From: an unicellular cyanobacterium SU2
GTDB lineage: Bacteria > Cyanobacteriota > Cyanobacteriia > Cyanobacteriales > Microcystaceae
Reading direction: 5' to 3'
Assembly: GCA_002110465.1 (NCBI GenBank)
Contig: NEED01000081.1
Coordinates: forward strand, 1-64,000
Length of the DNA stretch: 64,000 nt
Shown here: one piece after another, positions 55,627 through 64,000 of the stretch
How positions within the stretch are numbered: position 1 is the first letter of the stretch
How the letters are laid out: every line of letters starts with the position of its first letter
Program-made: the position numbers and the translations under genes
The notes under the pieces: model-generated
The model's input: the letters and a program-made list of their open reading frames with translations, nothing else
Databases searched by the model: none
Told to the model about the DNA's origin: nothing

Positions 55627-56007
55627 TTAAAATTCTTGGGCTTCATAGGTGTAGAATTGCTGAAAAGCCCCAATAGTCCCAAATTCATAACTGGGAACGG
55701 GAGAAGGTAATGACAATTCGGTTTCGTAGACACTAAACAGAAGGTAGTTTTGTCTAATAGTCTTGTTAGCAATCACTTGTTCAATATGAGGCCGTCCTGT
55801 ATCTATTAAAGTTTTACAATAGCTTCGCAAGAACCCTCCTAATTGTTCAGGAGCTTGGGGACACACTTCTTGTTTTAAATATTCAGTTAGAGCATCGGTG
55901 GCATAGTGTTCATAGTCATTTTGTCCAGGATTAGTGATTACCATTAATCCTCCAATTCCCGCTAGAGCCATTCCTCCTACGGTACTCACCAACTGTAACG
56001 CTTCCAT
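55627..56007 (-). CDS. DUF4359 family protein, second copy
   Basis: A 126-residue protein with a hydrophobic N-terminal helix (LVSTVGGMALAGIGGLMVITNPGQNDYEHYA) and late LLFSVYETEL. It shares the layout helix, TNP, N-x-Y-x-x-YA, Cys and FSVY with the protein encoded at 25237-25581; the two are diverged paralogs. Two Cys lie in the region after the helix. Function unknown; likely exported or membrane-attached. Confidence 0.75.
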   Translation of the reverse strand: MEALQLVSTVGGMALAGIGGLMVITNPGQNDYEHYATDALTEYLKQEVCPQAPEQLGGFLRSYCKTLIDTGRPHIEQVIANKTIRQNYLLFSVYETELSLPSPVPSYEFGTIGAFQQFYTYEAQEF

Positions 56008-56105
56008 CTCTTTTTTGATTGCTTAACTATATTTGACTATTAGGGTAACTTAATTTAAACGATCATGAAACGGACAAAAACTATGTTATACTAATTAAGC
56101 AAAAC

Positions 56106-56179
56106 GGCGAGCGTAGCCAAGTGGTTAAGGCAGCGGATTGTGGTTCCGCCACTCGTGGGTTCGAGTCCCATCGTTCGCC
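56106..56179 (+). tRNA. tRNA-His(GUG)
   Basis: Cloverleaf: extra G-1 at 56106 opposite C73 at 56179, acceptor GCGAGCG/CGTTCGC with one G-T pair and its own 8-bp length, D arm GCC...GGC, anticodon loop TTGTGGT (GTG), T arm GTGGG/CCCAT around TTCGAGT. G-1 is the His identity element, and its presence supports the assignment. CCA is not encoded. Confidence 0.95.
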
Positions 56180-56210
56180 CTGAGTTTCTAAAAAAACAAA
56201 ATAGTTCTCT

Positions 56211-56765
56211 CTAAGGGAAACGATTTCCCCGTTGATAAAAATGGAGTCTGCCGAGTCCAAGATATAATCCTTGGGGCTTTTCACCTTCGGGATAGACGGT
56301 TACACTGAATTGATACACCCCTGCTAACTCAGGATTTCGTTGTGGTTTGAGTCCGATGGTAAAAGTTGTTCCTGGAGCAATGGGGGAATCAAAAATCAGG
56401 GTAATGGCTTTATTATCTAAATTCTGTTTTGTCCGAGCAATGGTTAAAGACTTACCTCGATTAATCGGTTCCCCTTCAAAAGCAAAGGTTGCGTCTAAAT
56501 CGTAGTCAATCATTTGGGTTCCTTGAACTTGTTGCAGCGTTAATTTTTCGAGTGGTTCGCCCACATCATTTCCCAACTCAATGATAAAGTAATATTTCGC
56601 CCCCTCTACTCTAATGCCACTCAAGGTAGTAATCGCATTCACTAAACGAGGGGATTTATTAAACACAGTTATCCCATTTCCTAATTCCATCGTCAGGCCT
56701 GGGGAAACACCAAGAGCCAACAGACTTGCTATTCCTAAGATCTGGTTGAAATTAACGTAACCCAT
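56211..56765 (-). CDS. DUF2808 exported protein
   Basis: About 184 residues from the ATG at 56765, with a signal peptide (MGYVNFNQILGIASLLALGV). A longer frame from 56840 puts 25 charged residues before the signal, which is unlikely. TLSGIRVEGAKYYFIIELGNDVGEPLEKLTL, FDSPIAPGTTFTIGLKP and GVYQFSVTVYPEG match DUF2808. These proteins are periplasmic or surface proteins of unknown function, often stress-induced. Only the last bases reach 56211; a tRNA gene follows in the opposite direction. Confidence 0.82.
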   Translation of the reverse strand: MGYVNFNQILGIASLLALGVSPGLTMELGNGITVFNKSPRLVNAITTLSGIRVEGAKYYFIIELGNDVGEPLEKLTLQQVQGTQMIDYDLDATFAFEGEPINRGKSLTIARTKQNLDNKAITLIFDSPIAPGTTFTIGLKPQRNPELAGVYQFSVTVYPEGEKPQGLYLGLGRLHFYQRGNRFP

Positions 56766-56848
56766 TGGTGAAATCTCTTGGTGAACTTTAAGTCGTCTTT
56801 TGAGTGATTCGTAGGGGTCAACGGCTATTGACCTGTACATTCTGAAGA

Positions 56849-59005
56849 TTAAACAGGAACTGCCGCTTTACGGGCTGCTGCTGCCTCATCAGGATGAATT
56901 CCCAATCGAGTTAAATTAAGGCGGCCTTTGCTGTCAATTTCTCGTACTTTAACTACCACTTCATCACCGACAGCAACTTCATCTTCCACCTTACCCACAC
57001 GCCCCTCGGCTAATTGGGAAATGTGAATCATGCCTTCTTTGCCTGGAAGCACTTCCACAAACGCCCCAATTTGAATAATACGGGTGACGCGACCAGCATA
57101 AACTTCCCCTTCATTGAGTTTGCGGGTCATGTTATAAATGATCTGCTTAGCTTTCTCAGCTTTTTCGGCTTCGAGTGCCGCAATGGTTACGGTTCCATCG
57201 TCAGCAATATCAATTTTAGAACCGGTTTGTTCGGTAATACCTTTAATCGTCTTACCCCCAGGGCCGATCACTAACCCAATCATATCGGGATCGATTTTCA
57301 TGGTTAGTAGGCGAGGCGCATAAGAAGACAGACTAGCACGGGGTCTCTCAATGGTAGCTAACATTTTATCAAGAATATGTAATCGGGCGGGAAGGGCTTG
57401 TTCAATAGCTTTGGCCACTACCTTCATAGACAGTCCGGTAATTTTCATATCCATTTGTAAAGCAGTAATCCCATCATCGGTACCGGCTACTTTAAAGTCC
57501 ATATCCCCTAAAAAGTCTTCAATCCCTTGAATATCTGTCAGGATACGAACGTCATCCCCTTCTTTAATCAGACCCATAGCTGCACCACTGACTGGTTTGG
57601 TAATGGGAACTCCTGCATCCATTAAGGCTAGGGTTGAGCCACAAACTGATCCCATAGACGTAGAGCCATTAGAGGATAATACTTCGGAGACAACGCGGAT
57701 TACATAGGGAAACTCTTCTTTTGGAGGAAGAATAGGGGTTATTGCCCGTTCTGCTAAGGCTCCATGACCAATTTCTCGGCGACCGGGAGACCGTAGCGGT
57801 TTAGTTTCTCCCACAGAAAAGGGAGGAAAATTATAGTGATGCAGGTAGCGTTTTTCATCTTCGGGATGGAGATCATCGGCCAAGTCTTGAGCATCTCCTG
57901 GGGTTCCCAAAGTAGCTAGGGATAGGACTTGAGTTAATCCCCGTCTGAATAAACCACTTCCATGAACCCGTTGGGGTAATAGACCGACCTGACAGGAAAT
58001 GGGACGGACTTCATCAAGTTTACGGCCATCAACGCGAACTCCCTCATTGATAATCTGAGAGCGCATTAATTTTTTAGTCAGACTTTTGTACAATTTTCCT
58101 ACAGATTTGGGATCTTCGGTGATGGCCACTTTAATGGGATCTTCTTCGGGCAATTCGGCGATCGCGTTGTTAATTTCGGTTTCTTTAATCTCATCGAGAT
58201 ATTGATCTCTACCACTTTTCTCGAGATCATATTGCATCAATACCTTTTTAATCGATTCCGAGGCGCGATCGCGGATAAAGGTTTCAAGCACTTCATTGAC
58301 TGAGGGCGGTTCCTCTGTCGCCAATTCGAGTCCTAACGCTTCCATCACATCCCGTTGCGCCTGAATCAGATCCCGAACCGCTTCATAGCCAAAGTCAATG
58401 GCTTCGATGATATCTTGTTCTGGCAGTTGATTGGCTCCTGCTTCGACCATTACTACGCCATCAGGACTTCCAGCCACCACTAGATCTAAGTCCCCTGTAT
58501 CTATTTCTCGATAGGTCGGGTTAATAATAAAATCATCGCCAATTAACCCAACTCTAACGGCAGCCATTGGACCAAAGAAGGGAATTTTTGCGGCAATTAC
58601 CGCAATGGATGCCCCGGTGACGGCGAGAACGTCGGGCGGGACTTCTTCATCCATAGAAAGGGTCGTGGCAATAATTTGGATATCATCCCGTATCCAATTA
58701 GGGAATAGAGGGCGTAGGGGACGATCAATTAGCCGGCTAATCAGAATCGCTTTTTCAGGGGGACGACCTTCTCGTCGCAAAAATCCCCCAGGAATTCGTC
58801 CGGCGGCATACAGTCTTTCTTCATAATCTACGGTTAGGGGCAGAAAATCGATTCCTTCTCTCCCTGATGATCGGGTGGCGGTTACTAAAACTGCCGTGTC
58901 TCCAGACTGGATTAAAACGGCTCCCCCTGCTTGCGGGGCTAGTAGTCCCAACTTGAGCCGAATATCCCGTCCGTCAAAGGATATTGACTTGTCAAACTCT
59001 TGCAT
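56849..59005 (-). CDS. pnp: Polyribonucleotide nucleotidyltransferase
   Basis: A 718-residue PNPase that degrades RNA by phosphorolysis and adds tails in cyanobacteria. Two RNase PH domains ([72 protein letters not shown]), a KH domain ([15 protein letters not shown]), and an S1 domain ([35 protein letters not shown]). Length is normal. Confidence 0.97.
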   Translation of the reverse strand: MQEFDKSISFDGRDIRLKLGLLAPQAGGAVLIQSGDTAVLVTATRSSGREGIDFLPLTVDYEERLYAAGRIPGGFLRREGRPPEKAILISRLIDRPLRPLFPNWIRDDIQIIATTLSMDEEVPPDVLAVTGASIAVIAAKIPFFGPMAAVRVGLIGDDFIINPTYREIDTGDLDLVVAGSPDGVVMVEAGANQLPEQDIIEAIDFGYEAVRDLIQAQRDVMEALGLELATEEPPSVNEVLETFIRDRASESIKKVLMQYDLEKSGRDQYLDEIKETEINNAIAELPEEDPIKVAITEDPKSVGKLYKSLTKKLMRSQIINEGVRVDGRKLDEVRPISCQVGLLPQRVHGSGLFRRGLTQVLSLATLGTPGDAQDLADDLHPEDEKRYLHHYNFPPFSVGETKPLRSPGRREIGHGALAERAITPILPPKEEFPYVIRVVSEVLSSNGSTSMGSVCGSTLALMDAGVPITKPVSGAAMGLIKEGDDVRILTDIQGIEDFLGDMDFKVAGTDDGITALQMDMKITGLSMKVVAKAIEQALPARLHILDKMLATIERPRASLSSYAPRLLTMKIDPDMIGLVIGPGGKTIKGITEQTGSKIDIADDGTVTIAALEAEKAEKAKQIIYNMTRKLNEGEVYAGRVTRIIQIGAFVEVLPGKEGMIHISQLAEGRVGKVEDEVAVGDEVVVKVREIDSKGRLNLTRLGIHPDEAAAARKAAVPV

Positions 59006-59153
59006 GTAGCGTTTGTTCCTTTTTTTATCACGTTTCTTCTTCTAGGGCGATCCTAACATTTTTGGTTGACCATCGGGGAATTATTGATTGGTGTTATTCT
59101 CGTTCAAGTGTTTTATCGCTATTCACTTATTTTATCTGATCACTTATTATTCA

Positions 59154-60866
59154 TTAATTATTCTTGATTCCTTCTTCCTCAATCCCATGACTTTTTCCAA
59201 TGACCCAATGACGACGAAAAAATCGAGATAAAGAGGACTCTTCTAAGGATAAATAAATCGGTCTGCCGTGGGGACAAGTTCGGGGATTTCTCGTATTTTT
59301 CCAACTATCTAAAAGCTCTTGCATTTCGACTAACTTCATTGGGGTTCCATTACGAATCGCACTCCGACAAGCGGTAGCAACTTGAGCCGCTTGTAAATCC
59401 CCTCCTAAACTTAATTCTACTAATGCTTTTTGACAATCGTCCCTTTGACTTAACATTTTAGGAGCGGTACGAACTGCCCATATTTGTTCCCCAAACGCTT
59501 CAATTTCTAACCCAATTCTTTGTAATTGTTCAACTTGATAATCTGATATTTTTGTTAAAATAATGGGGGTTTTTAAAGGGATTAATTCCCAGTTATCTTG
59601 CAACTTTTCATACAAAACCCGTTCATGAGCAATATGTTGTTCAATTAACCATAACCCACTCGAATGTTCGGCCACAATATAAGTATTTCGTACCTGTGCC
59701 ACAGCCTTCAAGACCATTAATCCAATCTCATTAGAAGTTTTAGGAGTAACGTTATAATTACCTTTCTCTTCTGCTGCTTTAAGTAACTTGCTTACCCGTT
59801 GATTATGCGCCCCTATGGACAGGGTTTGAGGGGATAATCGTAACCCCTGTTCAATAATTCCAGAGACTTTGTCTTGCCAACTATCAAGAGAATGTAGATA
59901 AATTTCGGCCTTGGCAGGGTGGCGGTTCCAGTCAATTTGATGGGGGGTGATAGTAAGATGAAGAAAACAAACTGGAAAGCGATCTTTGGGTAAGGTTCGA
60001 CTAAAGGCCGTTAAAATTGTCTGTTCTAATTGAGGCGATCGCACAACACGCCCATTAATCCCTACTTTGACCCAATCGGGTCGTCGGCGATGACAGCGAT
60101 CAGGTAGTCCTAACGTGACTTCAACTAATTCTCCTGTTTCTAAGGAATATAACTCGGAATTCTCCCGAATTTCTACTTGTTGCGAGAGAAATTCTAAATC
60201 ACGGTGATGAACTCGTTTGAGGAGTTGGGGCAAAATATCCTGAGACGTTTTTCCTGGACTAATATTTAACCACAATCGTTTATTGTGCCAGACTTGCCAA
60301 GTTACCTGGGGATGACATAAAGCCAGATGTTCAATGACTGCTTGTACTCCCTTGAGTTGTTGTGAGAGGGCAGGTAAACCTTGACGACGGACAGGCATAC
60401 TCCCAAATAAATTGGATACTGTGACAATGGTGCCTGGGGCGATCGCTGTCGGTTCTTCGGTTAGGGGGTTTCCAGCGTTATCGTAGGTTAAACGCCAGCC
60501 TACTCCCTCAGCCTCCTCAAGACAACGACTGGCAATTTCTAACTGGGCTACTTGACCTAGACTATGTAAGGCTTCCCCCCGAAATCCTAAACTGGTAATT
60601 TTGGTCAGATCATCGAAGTTAATAATCTTACTGGTACTGTGGGGTTTAGCACAGTTGTGTAAGTCTTGGAGAGACATTCCTATCCCATTGTCCGCCACTT
60701 TAACGCGCCACACCTCTGGGAAAACAGAGATCACAAGGCGAGTTGCTTGGGCATCAAGGGCATTTTCAGTTAATTCCCGTACCACCGCAGCCAGAGAGTC
60801 AATTACTTCTGCTGCAGCAATGAGATTAACCACATCCGAAGGTAAACGTTGAATGGGGGGTGACAT
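59154..60866 (-). CDS. mutL: DNA mismatch repair protein MutL
   Basis: A 570-residue MutL counted from ATG 60866 (MSPPIQRLPSDVV); a TTG at 60899 opens the frame. The GHKL ATPase has RELTENALDAQA, DNGIGM and LGFRGEALHSLG. The opening motif reads IAAAEVIDSLAAVVREL, where most MutL have IAAGEVV. The C-terminal endonuclease domain has EQHIAHERVLYE in place of the usual DQHAx2Ex4E, then ACRSAIRNGTPM and CPHGRPIYL. The metal-ligand pattern is thus largely kept, so it may nick DNA, as expected for a genome without MutH. Conservative differences might be general in cyanobacteria. Confidence 0.93.
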   Translation of the reverse strand: MSPPIQRLPSDVVNLIAAAEVIDSLAAVVRELTENALDAQATRLVISVFPEVWRVKVADNGIGMSLQDLHNCAKPHSTSKIINFDDLTKITSLGFRGEALHSLGQVAQLEIASRCLEEAEGVGWRLTYDNAGNPLTEEPTAIAPGTIVTVSNLFGSMPVRRQGLPALSQQLKGVQAVIEHLALCHPQVTWQVWHNKRLWLNISPGKTSQDILPQLLKRVHHRDLEFLSQQVEIRENSELYSLETGELVEVTLGLPDRCHRRRPDWVKVGINGRVVRSPQLEQTILTAFSRTLPKDRFPVCFLHLTITPHQIDWNRHPAKAEIYLHSLDSWQDKVSGIIEQGLRLSPQTLSIGAHNQRVSKLLKAAEEKGNYNVTPKTSNEIGLMVLKAVAQVRNTYIVAEHSSGLWLIEQHIAHERVLYEKLQDNWELIPLKTPIILTKISDYQVEQLQRIGLEIEAFGEQIWAVRTAPKMLSQRDDCQKALVELSLGGDLQAAQVATACRSAIRNGTPMKLVEMQELLDSWKNTRNPRTCPHGRPIYLSLEESSLSRFFRRHWVIGKSHGIEEEGIKNN

Positions 60867-61313
60867 ATAGAAGTCTGAAATCAGAAGTTCAGCAATCAAA
60901 CTTCGTGTTGGCTTAAGTTTGAAGACAGGGATCTATCCTATCCTAAGCTTTGACTACTATAAAAGGAAAGTTGATGACTTCCCTATTGTCTTACGATAAA
61001 AACTGATTTCCTCAGAACTAAATCTGATGAGAATTTACCGTCGGCCATCGCACTACGCAAAGGTCTTGTTTGACATTGGCAAAAGCTGCCAATCTTGTGA
61101 TAAGTAAACTTTTGCCTTTTGCGGCTCGACTGAACTTCGACCCTTCGACTTGGCTCAGGCTTCGACCGTGAGATCAGCCGAATGGGCAAAGCACGCTCAG
61201 TTTCCGCGTCGCCGAACCTCTTTTGACTGTTTACCTTGCACGTCGTGCGGCCCCCCACATCAATTGTTGCTAAAGGCTTCACAACTGGAACATTCCTCCC
61301 CTGGATGGGTCAC
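60867..61313. other. GC-rich gap with a dispersed repeat
   Basis: The 447 bases between mutL and rpaA have no credible gene. The left third (60867-61010) is ordinary AT-rich sequence. The part 61125-61182 repeats in reverse complement words of 24265-24315 (TTCGGCTGA, CTCACGG, CGAAGCC) and the whole 61020-61300 segment is richer in G+C than its surroundings, like debris of a mobile element. Confidence 0.45.
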
Positions 61314-62060
61314 TTAGACAGTAGCCGCATCCGGTTCAGGTTCTTCGATAAGTTGTTCTGCGCTTGGCAACTCTAGACAATAACCCGCACCATAGACGGT
61401 TTTGATATAGCAAGGGTGTCTCGGGTCAGGTTCTAATTTAGTGCGTAAATGGCGAATATGAACCCGAATGGTTTCTATATCGTCATCGGGATCGTATCCC
61501 CAGACTTCTTTAAGAATTTCACTAGGGGAAACGGTTTGGCCGTGACGTTGCAAGAGACAATGGAGTAATTCAAACTCCAAATGGGTTAGCTTGACTGTTC
61601 TTTCAAACCAAATTGCTTCAAATCGCTCTGGAATCAAGGTCAAAGGCCCATAGTTAAGGATCTCAGAATGTTTCGCCGCTTGAGGAATGCGATCAGTTCG
61701 TCGCAATAAGGCCCGAACCCTGGCTAACATTTCTTCTACCTCAAACGGTTTGGTGAGGTAGTCATCAGCCCCTGCATTGAATCCTTCTACTTTATCTTGG
61801 GTTTGTCCCAAGGCGGTTAACATTAATACCGGAATATCGGCTGTCCGATTATCTCGGCGTAGTCGCTGACACACGGTAAACCCATCAACTTTGGGCAACA
61901 TCAAGTCAAGCATGATTAAGTCTGGTTGTAATTGGACTGCTAAGGCTTGTCCTTTAATCCCATCTTCTGCTTGATTGACATCGTAACCAGACATCTCCAG
62001 ATTGATGGAGACTAATTCAGCAATTGCAGCATCGTCGTCTATTACAAGTATTCGAGGCAT
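61314..62060 (-). CDS. rpaA: Response regulator RpaA
   Basis: A 248-residue OmpR-type regulator. The receiver has acidic pocket [10 protein letters not shown], phosphoacceptor Asp52 ([13 protein letters not shown]) and Lys in [11 protein letters not shown]; the winged helix has [46 protein letters not shown] and [14 protein letters not shown]. It agrees with Synechocystis/Synechococcus RpaA throughout. RpaA is the circadian output regulator phosphorylated by SasA and was first named for phycobilisome association with photosystems. Confidence 0.94.
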   Translation of the reverse strand: MPRILVIDDDAAIAELVSINLEMSGYDVNQAEDGIKGQALAVQLQPDLIMLDLMLPKVDGFTVCQRLRRDNRTADIPVLMLTALGQTQDKVEGFNAGADDYLTKPFEVEEMLARVRALLRRTDRIPQAAKHSEILNYGPLTLIPERFEAIWFERTVKLTHLEFELLHCLLQRHGQTVSPSEILKEVWGYDPDDDIETIRVHIRHLRTKLEPDPRHPCYIKTVYGAGYCLELPSAEQLIEEPEPDAATV

Positions 62061-62470
62061 AACATATGAAAGTAATTACTAAGGTGTATTGTAAAGGTTA
62101 ACTAAGAAGTGCGATCGGATAATGAAGAATCCTGTCCCGATTATAAGCATGATTTTTAAAGTGAGTCTAAGATTGTTAGTCTTTGCTGATAAAAATCCAT
62201 CTCTTTCCTGGGATAATATTAAGAAATGTTAAAAAAAATTGATTATTTCCAAGAATGTCTTGTGGCTTGTATCCCTGTTCCTTACTGAAACACGGGCTAT
62301 TGATGACCATTTATCTAACGTGGCGATCGCCTCAAGTTGGGAAAAAATAATTTGCTACAAAAAACCAATTTATTTTTCTGATTATAACTATCTGATTATA
62401 ACTATTTGTGACAAAGCACTTTTTTCAGACTAGCTGTCTACATTTTTGGAGGTGTCTCATTCGATGACAA
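62061..62470. other. Intergenic region, no gene seen
   Basis: 410 bases between the divergently placed start of rpaA and the end of the esterase gene. A HIP1 octamer variant (GGCGATCGCC) is present near 62320. The rpaA promoter should lie in the left third. A 64-codon frame at 62239 has no resemblance to a protein. No strong hairpin apart from AT-rich inverted words. Confidence 0.5.
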
Positions 62471-63667
62471 TCAAGAATCTCTCAACGCCCATGCCAGAAA
62501 ACGTTCAGTGTAATAGAGAGCAAGCTGATTACTAACACCAGAAAAAATGGCATCAAAAGCGTGTTCTGCCCAAGGAATTTCTAGAAAAATAGCCATATTC
62601 CCCTGAGCTTGCAGTTCTGTTTCTAGTTTTTTCCCAAACTTGGCTTTTACCACATGGTCACGACCAGCATAAATTAGTAGGGAAGGAGGCAAATTCGGTC
62701 GAATATAGTTTCGAGGAGAAGCTTGGTGATACAGTTCTGGTAATTCATCGGGAGTGCCTCCCAAGAAGTTACGAAGAACGGCACGAACATCGATAGGATC
62801 AGGAAAGGGCAAATCATAATATCCGTTTGTCAAATTAACAGGAGAATAATAATTCACCACAGCACGAAACGGAATGATATCGAGAGAGTAAGCCGCGAGC
62901 ATTGCTAGATGTCCTCCAGCAGAACGTCCCATGATGGCTATTCTGTCGGGATCAACTTCCAAGATATCAGCATGATTTTGAATATAACTTAAAGCGGTTT
63001 GCACATCTTCAAGCTGGGCTGGAAACTGATATTTTGGAGCGTGACGGTAATCAATGGCAATTACTGAGTAGCCTTGACTGGCTAGATAACAGCTAAAGGA
63101 TTCATTATTGCTAGGATTTCCCTGTCTCCATGCTCCCCCATAAATCGTAATAACTGTCGGATATTTTCCAACTTTTAAGGGTCGGTAGGTATTCAATGTC
63201 AGTGGTGTATCGTCAGGACTAGCAAACTGCACCTCTCGTTCAATACGAACCGTCTGGGGGGTAATCCCTCGGAATACATCAATCAAAATCAAGGGACTCG
63301 GACGCATCAGGGTATGAGTTCCAGTCGCAACTTTCTGAAGATAATCTTGACCTAGATTCTTTTCCATTTGAGTCGCAAACTGTTGATTTGTTCGAGGAAA
63401 CTGAATTAAGGGTAATGTATTAATCCCCAAACCCAAGAAGCTACCGATGAGGATAAGACAAAACAACCAACCGAAAGATACCAAAGAAACAGTTAATAAA
63501 ATAATGATCCCGTTGATTCCTATTAGCCAAGGACTAACTTCAGACGCAATCACCCCCAAAGGTAGTAAAGAACGGTTAGGTGCGGGAATAAGTATCCAGA
63601 GACTTAAAAATAATCCTACCGTACTTAATAGTAAAAGAATCAATGGCAAAACTAAAGACAAAGTCAT
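62471..63667 (-). CDS. Membrane-anchored esterase/lipase (BD-FAE-like alpha/beta hydrolase)
   Basis: About 398 residues from ATG 63667. The frame opens upstream at 63757, but the ATG at 63667 begins directly in the first membrane helix (MTLSLVLPLILLLLSTVGLF). Three hydrophobic helices span the first 110 residues. The hydrolase domain has ITIYGGAWRQGNP (oxyanion), GRSAGGHLAMLAAY (nucleophile Ser), and WAEHAFD (His). The catalytic part probably faces the periplasm or membrane surface. The family includes esterases and feruloyl-esterase-like enzymes; substrate unknown. Confidence 0.8.
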   Translation of the reverse strand: MTLSLVLPLILLLLSTVGLFLSLWILIPAPNRSLLPLGVIASEVSPWLIGINGIIILLTVSLVSFGWLFCLILIGSFLGLGINTLPLIQFPRTNQQFATQMEKNLGQDYLQKVATGTHTLMRPSPLILIDVFRGITPQTVRIEREVQFASPDDTPLTLNTYRPLKVGKYPTVITIYGGAWRQGNPSNNESFSCYLASQGYSVIAIDYRHAPKYQFPAQLEDVQTALSYIQNHADILEVDPDRIAIMGRSAGGHLAMLAAYSLDIIPFRAVVNYYSPVNLTNGYYDLPFPDPIDVRAVLRNFLGGTPDELPELYHQASPRNYIRPNLPPSLLIYAGRDHVVKAKFGKKLETELQAQGNMAIFLEIPWAEHAFDAIFSGVSNQLALYYTERFLAWALRDS

Positions 63668-63861
63668 AATTTCAGTTGAACAACTTAACTGGTAAAATAC
63701 AGATTGTAGCTGAACTAGCCAAAAAATATAAAATCCCGATTCTCCCGAACTTGCCATGTAAAATCAATAAGTCTATACAGGCTAAAGCCTTATTCTATAA
63801 GCACAAAGGCTGTCTACACAGCCTAATTGTAAGCCTGGGTCGCGCCCGCTTTGTTCGGATA

Positions 63862-63885
63862 GCTTAACCCTTGTCGGGTTTAAGC
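63862..63885. repeat. Short inverted repeat
   Basis: GCTTAACCC and GGGTTTAAGC pair as a 9-bp stem with one bulge around TTGTC. It lies in a gap (63668-64000) with no credible gene and sits near other partial repeats (GGCTAAAGCC, AGGCTGT...ACAGCCT). Confidence 0.4.
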
Positions 63886-64000
63886 CCGTAATTTTTAATC
63901 AATTTACATTCTAGATTCAGTAGAGCCAAAATCTCTTGGTTCATATTACTATTAAAAATGCTCCAGTCTTCTAATAAGTAGTCGGACATAAATCAACGAT

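Noticed and set aside
60983-61282. A 99-codon minus-strand gene between mutL and rpaA
   Set aside because: The translation has no protein-like pattern, and the region overlaps a dispersed non-coding repeat.
62239-62433. A 64-codon plus-strand gene upstream of rpaA
   Set aside because: No ribosome-binding site, no conserved pattern, and composition like the surrounding non-coding sequence.
63676-63867. A 63-codon plus-strand gene near the window end
   Set aside because: It overlaps the 5' part of the esterase frame and inverted repeats, and looks like chance.

Overview
The window looks like chromosomal DNA of a unicellular, low-GC cyanobacterium of the Cyanothece/Crocosphaera/Rippkaea kind. 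The evidence is the many GCGATCGC (HIP1) octamers, an orange carotenoid protein with its fluorescence recovery protein, the circadian output regulator RpaA, cytochrome cM, a System II cytochrome c assembly pair (Ccs1/CcdA), and several cyanobacteria-only families (DUF3155, DUF3082, DUF2808, DUF4359, CCB1-like). The genus is inference; no 16S or species marker is present.

Layout. 1-510 holds a hairpin repeat resembling an IS200/IS605 end, then AT-rich leader. 511-8068 is a complete pilGHIJL-type chemotaxis operon (PatA-like regulator, CheY, CheW, MCP, hybrid CheA) of the kind that steers type IV pilus motility. 8280-8614 is a tRNA-Arg(CCU) gene split after the anticodon by a 261-nt group I intron. 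A YdcF-like protein and gltX follow. 11083-13059 is an AT-rich gene fusing a complete C5 DNA methyltransferase to what looks like a restriction endonuclease. frp and ocp (photoprotection) come next, then a minus-strand surface-polysaccharide cluster (14939-20632: three glycosyltransferases, gmhB, gmhA, an epimerase). 20838-30731 is mostly housekeeping: an FG-GAP/ASPIC lipoprotein-like or anchored protein, agmatine-to-putrescine genes (aguA, aguB), a class IV aminotransferase, cytM, scpB, a Rieske oxygenase, purN and an alpha/beta hydrolase.

30712-36800 is an accessory island: a small membrane protein divergent from a two-gene STAND-type NTPase/WD40 pair with strikingly homogenised repeats, a BrnT/BrnA pair, a DUF6887 protein, a YefM/YoeB pair, a DUF29 protein and a gene remnant. 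36912-48593 returns to core genes (valS, ccs1, ccdA), a DUF2267 protein, a secreted-type subtilase with an RTX-like tail and an SLC12-type cation-chloride transporter. 48787-52444 has a CCG-domain HdrB-like protein, a Uma2 pseudogene with two nonsense codons, acylphosphatase, and a second candidate defence pair (OLD-like AAA ATPase plus TOPRIM/DUF3226). 52556-63667 is core: queF, a soluble histidine kinase, DUF3155, CCB1-like, DUF4359, tRNA-His, DUF2808, pnp, mutL, rpaA and an esterase.

The best candidates for undescribed or under-described biology are the methyltransferase-endonuclease fusion, the HTH-NTPase + WD40 pair, and the AAA + DUF3226 pair. All functional statements on these three are inference from motifs; none was searched against a database.
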